DNA from: an uncultured Sutterella sp.
Lineage (GTDB): Bacteria; Pseudomonadota; Gammaproteobacteria; Burkholderiales; Burkholderiaceae_F
Reading direction: 5' to 3'
Assembly: GCA_905206365.1 (NCBI GenBank)
Contig: CAJLHF010000035.1
Location: 1 to 21,686, forward strand
Length of the DNA: 21,686 nucleotides
In this document: piece by piece, positions 13,772 through 21,621 of the stretch
Numbering within the stretch: position 1 is the stretch's first letter
Layout of the letters: each line of letters opens with the position of its first letter
The notes under the pieces: model-generated
What the model saw: only the letters and a program-made list of their open reading frames with translations
Databases searched by the model: none
Told to the model about the DNA's origin: nothing
Made by a program: the position numbers and the translations under genes

Positions 13772-13840
13772 CGGGCCCGTCGCAACCGAACGGTACGTAC
13801 CCGCGTACCAACGTTCGGTTGCGGCGAGCCCGCGTTTTTT
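13772..13840 (+). terminator. Unusually long hairpin terminator of bcp
   Basis: The arms pair as 13772-13776 with 13828-13832, 13779-13792 with 13812-13825 (14 bp, one G-U) and 13793-13797 with 13804-13808. The gaps are a 2-by-2 internal loop, a 3-base bulge and a 6-base loop. That gives 24 pairs, followed by six T. It lies 35 bases past the bcp stop. Confidence 0.88.
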
Positions 13841-13868
13841 CAAAGGGCGTCAACCCTCCTTCGGCTTG

Positions 13869-14210
13869 CCAGAGCCAACCGACGGAAACGTTCCCCGTCA
13901 CGCCGCGGCGGTCGAGTCCGTAACCCTTCACGCCGAAGCGCACGCCCCAGGACGAATCCTCTTCGGGACGCGGTTCCAGTCCGAGTTCGCCGATCAATAT
14001 TGCCCGAGGGACTCGGTTCGTCGAGTGCGAGCCCTTTCCCGTGCCGCTCGCACCGCCTCCGAAGCCGTATTCGTATGCGAGCCCCGCGTCGCTCGAAGCC
14101 CAACCGGCTTCGACGAAGACTCCGAACACACCCCTACCGACCCTAAGCGCAGCGCCCGTTGCGAACATCACGCCGTCGACGTCGGCCTGAAAACCCGTTT
14201 CGTAGCGACT
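13869..14210 (-). pseudogene. C-terminal relic of an autotransporter beta-barrel
   Basis: The minus-strand frame reads like the last third of a Sutterella-type autotransporter translocator: SRYETGFQADVDGVMFATGAALRV, then FVEAGWASSDAGLAYEYGFGG, ILIGELGLEPRPEEDSSWGVRFGVKGYG and DRRGVTGNVSVGWLW. Alternating hydrophobic residues, the AYEY strand, the GELGL strand and the closing RxGVTG...W strand are typical. No passenger domain or signal lies upstream; the plus-strand sensor kinase occupies that space. At the point where the barrel should end (after GWLW) there is CAA (13868-13866) where TAA would be expected, and the frame runs on through the bcp terminator to 13716. I read it as a decayed gene end. 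It is similar in kind to the broken porin at the window start. Confidence 0.6.
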
Positions 14211-14283
14211 CACATCTGTCTTTTCCCGAAATTCGATGCGGGATTTGCGGACGGGCCCCCGTCTCACGCCTGCTTTTCGGCTC

Positions 14284-14298
14284 TTATCGAGCGATAAT
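14284..14298 (+). promoter_or_regulatory. Inverted repeat and -10-like box upstream of the sensor kinase
   Basis: TTATCG-AG-CGATAA (14284-14297) is a perfect inverted repeat whose right half contains GATAAT (14293-14298), a 5-of-6 -10 box, 38 bases before the kinase ATG. The -35 (TGCTTT, spacer 16) is weak. It could be an operator over the promoter of the two-component genes. Confidence 0.38.
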
Positions 14299-14335
14299 CG
14301 TTCGTTCCGTCGTTTCCGTCCCGTTCAGCACTTCC

Positions 14336-16273
14336 ATGTTCCGTTCGCTTTCGTACGTCCGACGAACCATCCGAAAGTCGCTCGCGCCGTTCGCGATCGC
14401 ACTCCTTGCCGCCCTCGCGCTTTCGGATATTGCCGAAGCCCGTGAGCCCGAAAACGCCCCCGTTCGTCTCGGGATCGTCGCCTACGTGCGCCCTTCGCCC
14501 TTCGAAGCCGTCGTTCGTCCCACGATCGATGCGTTGCGGGCGCACTTCGGAGCGCGTCTCGAGGTACGTTTTTATCCGACGGCTGACTTGGCCCGAGCGG
14601 TGCGGGCGGGAGAACTTGACGTCTTTCTTTCGAGTTCGGGCTTTTTCCTCAGCATGCGCTCGGCGGGAGCCCGATCGCTTGCAACCGTCGCCTCGGTCGA
14701 CTATCCGAATCCGAACCACAACGACGGGGCGGCGCTCGTCGTGCGCTCGGACCGAAGCGACCTCGCGACGCTTGACGACCTGAAGGGCCGAATTCTTGCC
14801 ACTAACCTCCCCGAAAGCTTCACGGGCAAACTTGTTCTCGCGGGCGAAATCCTTCGCTCGGGATACGATCCCGACCGCTTTTTCGGCGCCGTCCGCTATC
14901 TCGGACCGGGCGATCGGCTGCAAAATGCTCTCGGGCTTCTCGCCTCAGGCGAAGTGGACGCCGTGAACCTGCGTCTCTGCTTTTTGGAAGCGTGGTTGGC
15001 CAAGCATCCCGAAGACGCGGGACGCTTTCGCGTCGTTCATCGCAAGGACGACCTCGGAGCAGCTTCGAGCGGAAACGACGAAACCCGCACGCGACCCGAA
15101 CCCTGCCGGCGCTCGACCGATCTTTATCCCGCCTGGACGGTTGCCTCGACCTCCGTCACCGATCCCGACGTCTCGCGCCTCGTGACGCGAATTCTTCTGG
15201 ACATCGCACCCTCGGGCGAGCACGGTCTCTATTGGAGCGTAGCCACCGATTTTTCGAGCATCGACCGACTCTTTCGCGATCTCAAAATCGGTCACTATGC
15301 GTATTTGCGCGAGCGCACGCTCAAACGCTTCGTAAGCGAGTACCGCGAGTGGCTCCTCGTCGCAGGACTTCTTGCGCTCGGTCTCGTCCTTCATTCGGTG
15401 CGCATCACACAGCTCGTGCGACGTCGCACGGCCGAGCTCGTTCGGGCGCTGGACGAACAAAAGCGCCTCGAACTCGCCCAACGCGAAGCCGCGGAGCGCC
15501 TGGAGCGCTTGGAACGTACGGGCGTCGTCGGACAACTCTCGACGATTTTCGCGCATGAGATGCGCCAACCGCTCGGCGCGATTTCACTCTACAGTTGCGG
15601 ATTGCGGAAAATGACCGCAAACCCGAACTTCTCTCCCGAGCAAGTCCGTGCGGTACTCGACAAGCTCGATCGGCAAACGAGGAGAGCCGATGCGATCGTC
15701 GAGCGCGTTCGCGCCTACGCCAAACGCGGCTCGCGCTCGCGCACCGTCTTTTCGCTCGAATCGGTCGTGCGTCGCGCCGTCGCGGACCTGGCCGCCTCGG
15801 GGCGATTCCGCGCCCGCATCGTGACCGAAGTACGTTCGGGCGATTCGAGCATTTCGGTCGCAGCCGATCCTCTCGAAATCGAAATCGTCGCTCTAAACCT
15901 CATCAAAAACGCGCTCGAAGCGTTGGAACAACAACCTTCGATCGCGGATCCGTTCGTCACCGTCACGATCGGCGCCTCGGAGGACCGGGCGGAACTCGTC
16001 GTTCGCGACAACGGCGCGGCGCTCGACGCGGAAACGCTCGAACACATACGGGCTTTCCCCTCTTCCACGAAAACGGACGGCCTCGGACTCGGTCTTTCCA
16101 TCGTGCGCGGAATCGTCGAAAATCACGGAGGACGCCTTGCCTTCGAGCGAGCGCCCGAAGGAGGATTGCTTGTGCGAGCGACGATTCCGCTCGCACGGCG
16201 TACGACCCGCGACTCGTCCTCTTCGTCGGGTTCGTCCTTTGACGCTTCCGCCGATACCCTCACCACCGTCTGA
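14336..16273 (+). CDS. TtrS-like sensor histidine kinase with a periplasmic PhnD-type ligand domain (645 aa)
   Basis: This inner-membrane sensor detects a small ligand outside the cytoplasm and phosphorylates the regulator encoded next to it. In order: a signal or first helix at about residues 10-36; a periplasmic-binding-protein-like domain of the phosphonate/PhnD type at about 40-330 (VRLGIVAYVRPSPFEAVVRP, ELDVFLSSSGFFL, the YLGPGDRLQNALGLLASGEVDA region); a membrane helix at about 339-358; a short coiled linker; and HisKA with phospho-acceptor His407 (FAHEMRQPLGAI). The ATPase domain has an N box at about Asn521 (NLIKNALEAL), a G1 box (DNGAALD) and a G2 box (GLGLGLSIVRGI). This architecture is that of TtrS, the tetrathionate/thiosulfate sensor. 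The stop is three bases before the regulator start. The ATG has no strong ribosome site. Confidence 0.88.
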   Translation: MFRSLSYVRRTIRKSLAPFAIALLAALALSDIAEAREPENAPVRLGIVAYVRPSPFEAVVRPTIDALRAHFGARLEVRFYPTADLARAVRAGELDVFLSSSGFFLSMRSAGARSLATVASVDYPNPNHNDGAALVVRSDRSDLATLDDLKGRILATNLPESFTGKLVLAGEILRSGYDPDRFFGAVRYLGPGDRLQNALGLLASGEVDAVNLRLCFLEAWLAKHPEDAGRFRVVHRKDDLGAASSGNDETRTRPEPCRRSTDLYPAWTVASTSVTDPDVSRLVTRILLDIAPSGEHGLYWSVATDFSSIDRLFRDLKIGHYAYLRERTLKRFVSEYREWLLVAGLLALGLVLHSVRITQLVRRRTAELVRALDEQKRLELAQREAAERLERLERTGVVGQLSTIFAHEMRQPLGAISLYSCGLRKMTANPNFSPEQVRAVLDKLDRQTRRADAIVERVRAYAKRGSRSRTVFSLESVVRRAVADLAASGRFRARIVTEVRSGDSSISVAADPLEIEIVALNLIKNALEALEQQPSIADPFVTVTIGASEDRAELVVRDNGAALDAETLEHIRAFPSSTKTDGLGLGLSIVRGIVENHGGRLAFERAPEGGLLVRATIPLARRTTRDSSSSSGSSFDASADTLTTV

Positions 16274-16276
16274 TCC

Positions 16277-16939
16277 ATGCCTTTTCGACCTTCTCTCACC
16301 GAAAACGACATCGCTCTTCTCAAACGCCGAACGCTCGTGCGTATCGTCGACGACGACGCGGAGTTGCGCGACGCCCTGCAGTTTCTCCTCGAAGTCGAGG
16401 GCTGGCGCGTCGCGGCCTACGATCGGGCGGAGGACTTTCTGACGTCCGACGCGCCGAGCGTTCCGGGCTGCGTCGTGCTTGACGTGCGCATGCCCTCCAT
16501 GTCGGGCCTTGAAGCCCAGGAACGCATGAACCGCCTCGGAATCCGACTTCCGATCGTTTTTCTGACCGGGCACGGCGACGTCGACATGGCGGTTTCCGCC
16601 ATGCTCGACGGGGCGGCGGACTTCATCCTGAAGCCGATCGACAACGAGCGGCTCCTCGGCTCGATCGCGCGAGCAGCCTACCGGAGTCTTTCCGCCTCCG
16701 ACGGTCCGCCTCCGCCCGCCGAAGCACGTCGCCGCCTTGAAACGCTTACCGAGCGCGAAGCGGAAGTTGCAAAGCTCCTCGCGCAAAAACTCGCGAACCG
16801 CGAAGTCGCCGAGCGACTCGAAATCGCGCTTCGCACGGCCGAAACCCACCGTGCCTCCGTCCTTCGCAAGCTCGGCGTACGCCGCCCCGACGAGATCGCG
16901 GCGCTCTTCGAAGCGGCTCGGGAGACGCAAGCTCCCTGA
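16277..16939 (+). CDS. FixJ/TtrR-like response regulator (220 aa)
   Basis: This is a cytoplasmic DNA-binding regulator and the partner of the preceding kinase. The receiver domain spans residues 18-135, with acid pocket Asp25-Asp26, phospho-acceptor Asp69 (VVLDVRMPSMSG), Thr97 (FLTGHGD) and Lys119 (FILKPI). A proline-rich linker (PPPPA) follows at about 145. A LuxR/FixJ-type helix-turn-helix lies at about 155-212 (LTEREAEVAKLLAQ, then RTAETHRASVLRKLG). All phosphorylation residues are present. It is co-transcribed with the kinase (3-base gap). The reductase gene 275 bases downstream, on the same strand, is its most likely target. A hairpin (16955-16977) after the stop has no T-run, so read-through is possible. 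Confidence 0.92.
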   Translation: MPFRPSLTENDIALLKRRTLVRIVDDDAELRDALQFLLEVEGWRVAAYDRAEDFLTSDAPSVPGCVVLDVRMPSMSGLEAQERMNRLGIRLPIVFLTGHGDVDMAVSAMLDGAADFILKPIDNERLLGSIARAAYRSLSASDGPPPPAEARRRLETLTEREAEVAKLLAQKLANREVAERLEIALRTAETHRASVLRKLGVRRPDEIAALFEAARETQAP

Positions 16940-17091
16940 GCGTATCGTCACTCCGGAGCCGGATGCTTTTCGGCTCCGCTTCGGCGCTTGACGGCGGGGC
17001 ATGAGTGCGTCTGCCTCTCTCCGATTCACTCCGTGTTTTCCCTTAAATTTCCTCGGATTTCGCCTTCCAATCCCGCGAAATCGCTCGTTCT

Positions 17092-17113
17092 TTGACACCG
17101 CAACAGACTACGT
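17092..17113 (+). promoter_or_regulatory. Candidate regulated promoter region of the reductase operon
   Basis: A perfect TTGACA lies at 17092-17097, followed at 17106-17113 by the palindrome CTACGTAG. There is no good -10 at 16-18 bases, so TTGACA may be a coincidental or activator-dependent -35. The 275-base spacer 16940-17214 otherwise holds only a weak hairpin (GGAGCCG/CGGCTCC, 16955-16977). Confidence 0.3.
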
Positions 17114-17214
17114 AGCGGGTCGCATGTCGATACTCACGTCACGGAGACCGGGCGGGACCGTTTTGCTCGTCCCTCCGCTTCTCTTTCCCAACACAACAAC
17201 ATTCGGGTACGAAC

Positions 17215-18699
17215 ATGACCAAAGAACTGAGCCGTCGCGGACTTCTGAAGTCTTCGATTTTCGGCGCCGCCGGTGCCGCCGCCATGGGCCTCTCGGGCGC
17301 CGCCTCCGCCGCCCGGAACACCAAGGATTCGCCGGATTCCTCTTTCGACGCGATCGTTCTCGGTGCGGGTCCCGCGGGGCTTGTGACCGCGATCACCGCA
17401 CACGACGCGGGCACCAAGGTGGCCGTTTTCGAAAAGAAGGACCGCCCGGACGGCAACGCCATTTACGCGCTCGGCTCGGTCTGCGGCTGGGGCTCCCGTC
17501 ACCAGAAGGAGCAGGGCATCGAAGACACGGCCGAAGCCTTCTTCGAGATGATGATGGACGTCTCCAAGCAGATGGGCGACCGCGCGCTCAACCGTTGCTA
17601 CACGGACAACATCTCCGCCGGCATCGACTGGCTCGAAAGCGACATCGGCGTGAAGTTCGGCAAGATCCGCCCGATGCCCTATCCGCGCCTCGGCCGCACG
17701 TGCCGCGTCGAAGGTGAAGGGATCACCGGGGGCGCTCAGCTCGTTCGCAAGCTGCTTGCGGCCTGCGCGAAGCGCAACATTCCGATTTTCTACGAACACA
17801 AGGCGGTCGAGCTTCTCCACGACGACCGCTTCGCCGTGACGGGCGTGCGCTTTGCGACGCCCGAAGGCACGAAGTCCTTCGCCGCGAAGGGGGGCGTGTG
17901 CATCGCAACGGGCGGCTTCTCCGCGAACCCCGAAATGGTCTGCCGCTACATCGGCGGTTGGGCGACGCGCATGGTGCTGCGCGGCTCGACTTCGACGACG
18001 GGTGAAAACATTTCGCTCACGCTCCCGCTCTACGCGAAGTGCGTCAACATGGACCAGATGCACAACGGTCCGATCATCGGCGCGACCCACGTCAATCCCG
18101 CCGACGTCCTCAATTCGGGTTACGGCGTGCAGGTCAACACCTCGGGCGACCGCTTCATGGACGAAAACAACACCTACGTCATCAAGGCCCGCACGTGCGC
18201 CCGCGAAACGCTCGACAACTTCGCCTGGGTGATCGTCGACAGCACGTGCCCGGTTCTCGACAAGGTGATCCCGAAGTTCGATCACCTCAACAGCCCCTAC
18301 GGCAAAGCCGACACGATCGAAGCGCTCTGCAAGTCCGTGAAGCTTCCCGTCGAAAAGGTGACGAAGCTCGTCGCGGACTACAACGCCCGCGTTGAAAAGA
18401 ACACGCTCGGCGAAATGAATCCGCCCTGCACCTACAAGAAGCCCCACCCGATCGCGAAGGCCCCCTTCTACGCGATCCCCTTCCAGGGCGGCCTTACCGC
18501 CACCTTCGGCGGCCCCCTCATCAACACGAAGGCGGAAATCCAGTCGATGGACGGTCGCTCGATCCCGGGCCTCTACGCGGCCGGCAACGCCGCGGGCGGG
18601 ATCTTCTACCACAACTACGCGGGCGGCGCCCAACTCGGTGCCGCCACGGTCTTCGGTCGCATCGCCGGTGCGGAACTCGCCAAGCGCGCGAAGGCTTGA
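17215..18699 (+). CDS. Tat-exported FAD-dependent reductase, flavocytochrome-c flavoprotein family (494 aa)
   Basis: This is a periplasmic flavoenzyme of the FAD_binding_2 (fumarate reductase/flavocytochrome c) family, expected to reduce an organic acceptor with electrons from the tetraheme cytochrome encoded next. The Tat signal carries SRRGLLKSS at residues 6-14, a hydrophobic stretch and ASA at about 30-32. The FAD dinucleotide motif GAGPAG is at 50-55. FAD C-terminal contacts lie around GLYAAGNAAGG. The fumarate-reductase signatures are altered: the HxMGG motif is TATFGG (428-433), HGANRLGG is YHNYAGGAQLG (465 on), and NEITTRDK is DENNTYVIKA. The last part instead recalls the FYHNYPGG of TcuA-like tricarballylate dehydrogenases. 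The substrate is therefore probably not fumarate. The start is set by the Tat motif; the ribosome site is weak. Confidence 0.88.
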   Translation: MTKELSRRGLLKSSIFGAAGAAAMGLSGAASAARNTKDSPDSSFDAIVLGAGPAGLVTAITAHDAGTKVAVFEKKDRPDGNAIYALGSVCGWGSRHQKEQGIEDTAEAFFEMMMDVSKQMGDRALNRCYTDNISAGIDWLESDIGVKFGKIRPMPYPRLGRTCRVEGEGITGGAQLVRKLLAACAKRNIPIFYEHKAVELLHDDRFAVTGVRFATPEGTKSFAAKGGVCIATGGFSANPEMVCRYIGGWATRMVLRGSTSTTGENISLTLPLYAKCVNMDQMHNGPIIGATHVNPADVLNSGYGVQVNTSGDRFMDENNTYVIKARTCARETLDNFAWVIVDSTCPVLDKVIPKFDHLNSPYGKADTIEALCKSVKLPVEKVTKLVADYNARVEKNTLGEMNPPCTYKKPHPIAKAPFYAIPFQGGLTATFGGPLINTKAEIQSMDGRSIPGLYAAGNAAGGIFYHNYAGGAQLGAATVFGRIAGAELAKRAKA

Positions 18700-18722
18700 T
18701 ACCGTTTCAGGAGAAAACATAA

Positions 18723-19058
18723 ATGAAAAACATCGTTGCGACCCTTGCCATCGCGTTTTCCCTTGCCGCCGGCAGCGCCTTTGCCGCGGACCACACGCTC
18801 GCCGACCGCCACGTCGCGCGCGGCCTCGAATGTGCGAGCTGCCACAAGACCGCTCCCGCTCCGGGCGCCGTCGTGAAGAAGGACGCCTGCAAGACCTGCC
18901 ACAACTACGACGATCTTGCTAAGCGCACGGCCAAGATGCAGCCCAATCCCCACTACACCCATTTGGGCGACGTGAACTGCGTCGAATGCCACCGCGGCCA
19001 CCAGGCTCCGCGCCTGATGTGCAACGACTGCCACAAGTTCAACATCATGCCGAAATAA
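18723..19058 (+). CDS. Periplasmic tetraheme cytochrome c (111 aa), electron donor to the reductase
   Basis: The signal peptide spans residues 1-22 (ending AFA/AD). Four c-heme sites CxxCH are visible: CASCH 37-41, CKTCH 56-60, CVECH 86-90 and CNDCH 100-104. Extra histidines (His24, His30, His77, His80, His93) can act as sixth ligands. Size and spacing fit the small tetraheme domain of flavocytochrome c3 (FccA/IfcA type), here made as a separate subunit, as in the two-subunit methacrylate-type reductases. It would take electrons from a quinol-oxidising membrane cytochrome (CymA/NrfH type, not in the window) and pass them to the flavoprotein. It follows the flavoprotein by 23 bases with AGGAG before its ATG. 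A strong terminator ends the operon. Confidence 0.93.
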   Translation: MKNIVATLAIAFSLAAGSAFAADHTLADRHVARGLECASCHKTAPAPGAVVKKDACKTCHNYDDLAKRTAKMQPNPHYTHLGDVNCVECHRGHQAPRLMCNDCHKFNIMPK

Positions 19059-19124
19059 TCCCCGAGTTACAACTCAGGTAACGACTCGGAGAACTCCGAC
19101 AACCCGTTTTTGCTCTCCGACTTC

Positions 19125-19158
19125 GCCCCGTCTCGTCTTTGACGAACGGGGCTTTTTT
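19125..19158 (+). terminator. Rho-independent terminator of the reductase operon
   Basis: GCCCCGT and ACGGGGC plus an inner TCGTC/GACGA give 12 pairs with a single bulged C and a 3-base loop, followed by six T. It lies 66 bases past the cytochrome stop. Confidence 0.92.
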
Positions 19159-19243
19159 CGCCCGTGCAACCCGAGGGCACCGTATTCGGGGCGCTCCGAT
19201 CGGCTTTCGAGTCGCGCGGTGCTTGCCGGTTCGACCTTTGGTC

Positions 19244-19271
19244 TTGCAATCGTCGACAATTTCGATAAACT
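19244..19271 (+). promoter_or_regulatory. Candidate promoter of the ornithine decarboxylase gene
   Basis: TTGCAA (19244-19249), a 16-base spacer and TAAACT (19266-19271), 4 of 6 matches in each box, would give a leader of about 90 bases. That leader contains an AGGAGG at 19315-19320 with no ATG, GTG or TTG within the usual distance. Confidence 0.4.
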
Positions 19272-19367
19272 TCCGACCTCGGGCCCGTATCCCGAATCCG
19301 ATTTCGACTCCGCAGGAGGACGCTCGCCGTCCGACACCGCGCTTTTACACTTTTAATAGGTACACCC

Positions 19368-21551
19368 ATGCGCCAGCTGAAGATTGCCGCCACTCCCGGT
19401 ACCGTTTCCGCGTTTCGCTGCGAGCGCGAAGTGGTTGCGTTCGACCACGCCGATCTTACGGACGTTTCCGTTGCGGTCATGACCGTCAAGGAAGCCGAAG
19501 CGGGTCTACTCGACAAGGTCGACGACACCGGATTCCATATTCCGATCGTTCTCGTCGCCGAGGGCGAGCGTCTTCCCGCGGCGCTCGCGGGGCGCGCCGC
19601 AGCCGTGATCAGCCGCAACCCGACGGATGCCGCCCTCTTCGGGCGCCGCATCGACGGGCTTGCGCGCGGCTACGAAGAACGCGTGCTGCCGCCCTTTTTC
19701 GCCCGACTCGAAGACTACGTCGATCACGGTTACGCCCAGTTTGACTGCCCGGGCCATCAGGGCGGGGCGTTTTTCCGACGTCACCCCGCGGGGCGCGAAT
19801 TCGCGGACTTTTTCGGCGAGAACATCTTCCGTTCCGACCTCTGCAACGCCGACGTCGCGATGGGGGACCTCCTCATTCACGAGGGTGCTCCGCACCTCGC
19901 TCAGCAGGCGGCCGCCAAGGTCTACAACGCCGACAAGACGTACTTCGTTCTGAACGGGACGTCCTCCTCCAACAAGGTCGTTCTGAACGCGCTCCTCGCC
20001 CCGGGCGACCTCGTGCTCTTTGACCGCAACAACCACAAGTCGAACCACCACGGTGCGCTCATCATGGCGGGGGCCGTGCCCGTTTACCTCGAAACCGCCC
20101 GCAATCCCTACGGCTTCATCGGCGGGATCGACGATCACTGCTTCGAAGAAGACTACCTCCGCGAACTCATTCGCGAAGTGGACCCCAAGCGCGCCGAAGA
20201 AAAGCGCCCCTTCCGCCTGGCCGTCATTCAGCTCGGTACCTACGACGGCACGATCTACAACGCCCGTCAGGTGGTGGACCGCATCGGCCGCTTGTGCGAC
20301 TACATTCTCTTCGACTCGGCTTGGGTCGGATACGAACAGTTCATCCCGATGATGAAGGACTGCTCGCCCTTGCTTCTTGAGCTCGGACCCGAAGACCCCG
20401 GCATCATCGTCACGCACTCCGTGCACAAGCAGCAGGCGGGCTTTTCCCAGACGTCGCAGATCCACAAGAAGGACTCGCACATCAAGGGCCAGCGCCGCTA
20501 CTGCCCGCACAAGCGTTTCAACAACGCCTTCATGATGCACGCCTCGACGAGCCCCTTCTATCCGCTCTTTGCGGCTCTGGACGTCAACGCCAAGATGCAC
20601 GAAGGCGAATCGGGCCGTCGTCTCTGGGACGACTGCGTCAAGGTGACGATCGAAGCACGCAAGCAGATTCTTCGCAACTGCAAGTACATCCTGCCCTTCA
20701 TCCCGAAGGAGGTCGACGGTCTCAAGTGGGAAGACCATCCGACGGAGAAGATCGCTTCGGACCTGCGCTTTTTCGCGTTCGAACCGGGCGCCTCGTGGCA
20801 CAGCTTCGAGGGCTACGGTCCCAAACAGTACTTCGTCGATCCGTGCAAGCTTCTGCTCACGACCCCCGGGATCCGTGCGGAAACGGGCGAATACGACGAC
20901 TTCGGCGTGCCCGCGACGATTCTGGCGAACTACCTCCGTGAAAACGGGATCGTTCCCGAGAAGTGCGACCTCAATTCGATTCTCTTCCTGATGACGCCCG
21001 CTGCGGACCTTGCGAAGACCGAACACCTCGTTTCGCATATCCGTCGCTTCGAGCGGCTCCTTGACGCGGACGCGCCGCTTTCCGAAGTGCTCCCGTCGCT
21101 CTATGCCGCGCACGAAGAACGCTACCGCGGGTACACCATCCGTCGACTCTGCCAGGAAATGCACGACTTCTGCCGCGCAACGAACCTCAAGGGTCTCCAA
21201 AAAGCGATGTTCCGCCGCGCGCATTTCCCGAAGCGCGCTCTTTTGCCGCAGGCGGCGCACTACGAGTTCATCCGCGGGAACGCCGAACTCGTGCCCCTTG
21301 AAAAGGCGGCGGGCCGCATCGCCGTCGAAGGGGCGCTTCCCTATCCGCCGGGCGTGCTTTGCGTCGTTCCGGGCGAAGTTTGGGGCGGAGCCGTTCTCGA
21401 CTACTTCCTCGCGTTCGAAGAGAACATCAACCGGTTCCCGGGCTTCTCGATCGAACTCCAGGGGGTGTACGTCGAAAAAGACGCCGACGGACGCAAGCGC
21501 GCCTACGGGTACGTGCTCACGGAAGAGCGCGCGCGGGAGCTTCTCGGCTGA
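19368..21551 (+). CDS. speF: PLP-dependent ornithine decarboxylase, full length (727 aa)
   Basis: The enzyme converts ornithine to putrescine and CO2, consuming a proton. It is cytoplasmic and forms large oligomers in the fold-type I Orn/Lys/Arg decarboxylase group. The N-terminal wing domain spans about residues 1-105. The PLP domain starts near CPGHQGGAFF and carries THSVHKQQAGFSQTS with the Schiff-base lysine Lys354; E. coli SpeC uses Lys355. HIKGQRRYCPHKRFNNAFM and FVDPCKLLLTTPGI follow as in SpeC/SpeF. A C-terminal domain with EKCDLNSILFL completes it. The length lies between E. coli SpeC (711) and SpeF (732), so either name is possible. There is no potE-type antiporter in the window. 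The ribosome site is weak (TAGG, 7 bases before the ATG). A T-less hairpin (21556-21572) follows the stop. Confidence 0.92.
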   Translation: MRQLKIAATPGTVSAFRCEREVVAFDHADLTDVSVAVMTVKEAEAGLLDKVDDTGFHIPIVLVAEGERLPAALAGRAAAVISRNPTDAALFGRRIDGLARGYEERVLPPFFARLEDYVDHGYAQFDCPGHQGGAFFRRHPAGREFADFFGENIFRSDLCNADVAMGDLLIHEGAPHLAQQAAAKVYNADKTYFVLNGTSSSNKVVLNALLAPGDLVLFDRNNHKSNHHGALIMAGAVPVYLETARNPYGFIGGIDDHCFEEDYLRELIREVDPKRAEEKRPFRLAVIQLGTYDGTIYNARQVVDRIGRLCDYILFDSAWVGYEQFIPMMKDCSPLLLELGPEDPGIIVTHSVHKQQAGFSQTSQIHKKDSHIKGQRRYCPHKRFNNAFMMHASTSPFYPLFAALDVNAKMHEGESGRRLWDDCVKVTIEARKQILRNCKYILPFIPKEVDGLKWEDHPTEKIASDLRFFAFEPGASWHSFEGYGPKQYFVDPCKLLLTTPGIRAETGEYDDFGVPATILANYLRENGIVPEKCDLNSILFLMTPAADLAKTEHLVSHIRRFERLLDADAPLSEVLPSLYAAHEERYRGYTIRRLCQEMHDFCRATNLKGLQKAMFRRAHFPKRALLPQAAHYEFIRGNAELVPLEKAAGRIAVEGALPYPPGVLCVVPGEVWGGAVLDYFLAFEENINRFPGFSIELQGVYVEKDADGRKRAYGYVLTEERARELLG

Positions 21552-21621
21552 GAAGCGGCCGAGCAACGGCCGTGACGACGAGCGGTCCGAACCGACACGA
21601 CCGACACTCGGCACACGCGAC

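Noticed and set aside
14159..14335. A 59-codon upstream extension of the sensor kinase.
   Set aside because: It would put charged sequence before the signal helix, has no ribosome site and overlaps the autotransporter relic.
19300..19367. A speFL-like arrest peptide in the decarboxylase leader.
   Set aside because: No ATG, GTG or TTG lies downstream of the AGGAGG at a usable distance, so no leader peptide can be supported.
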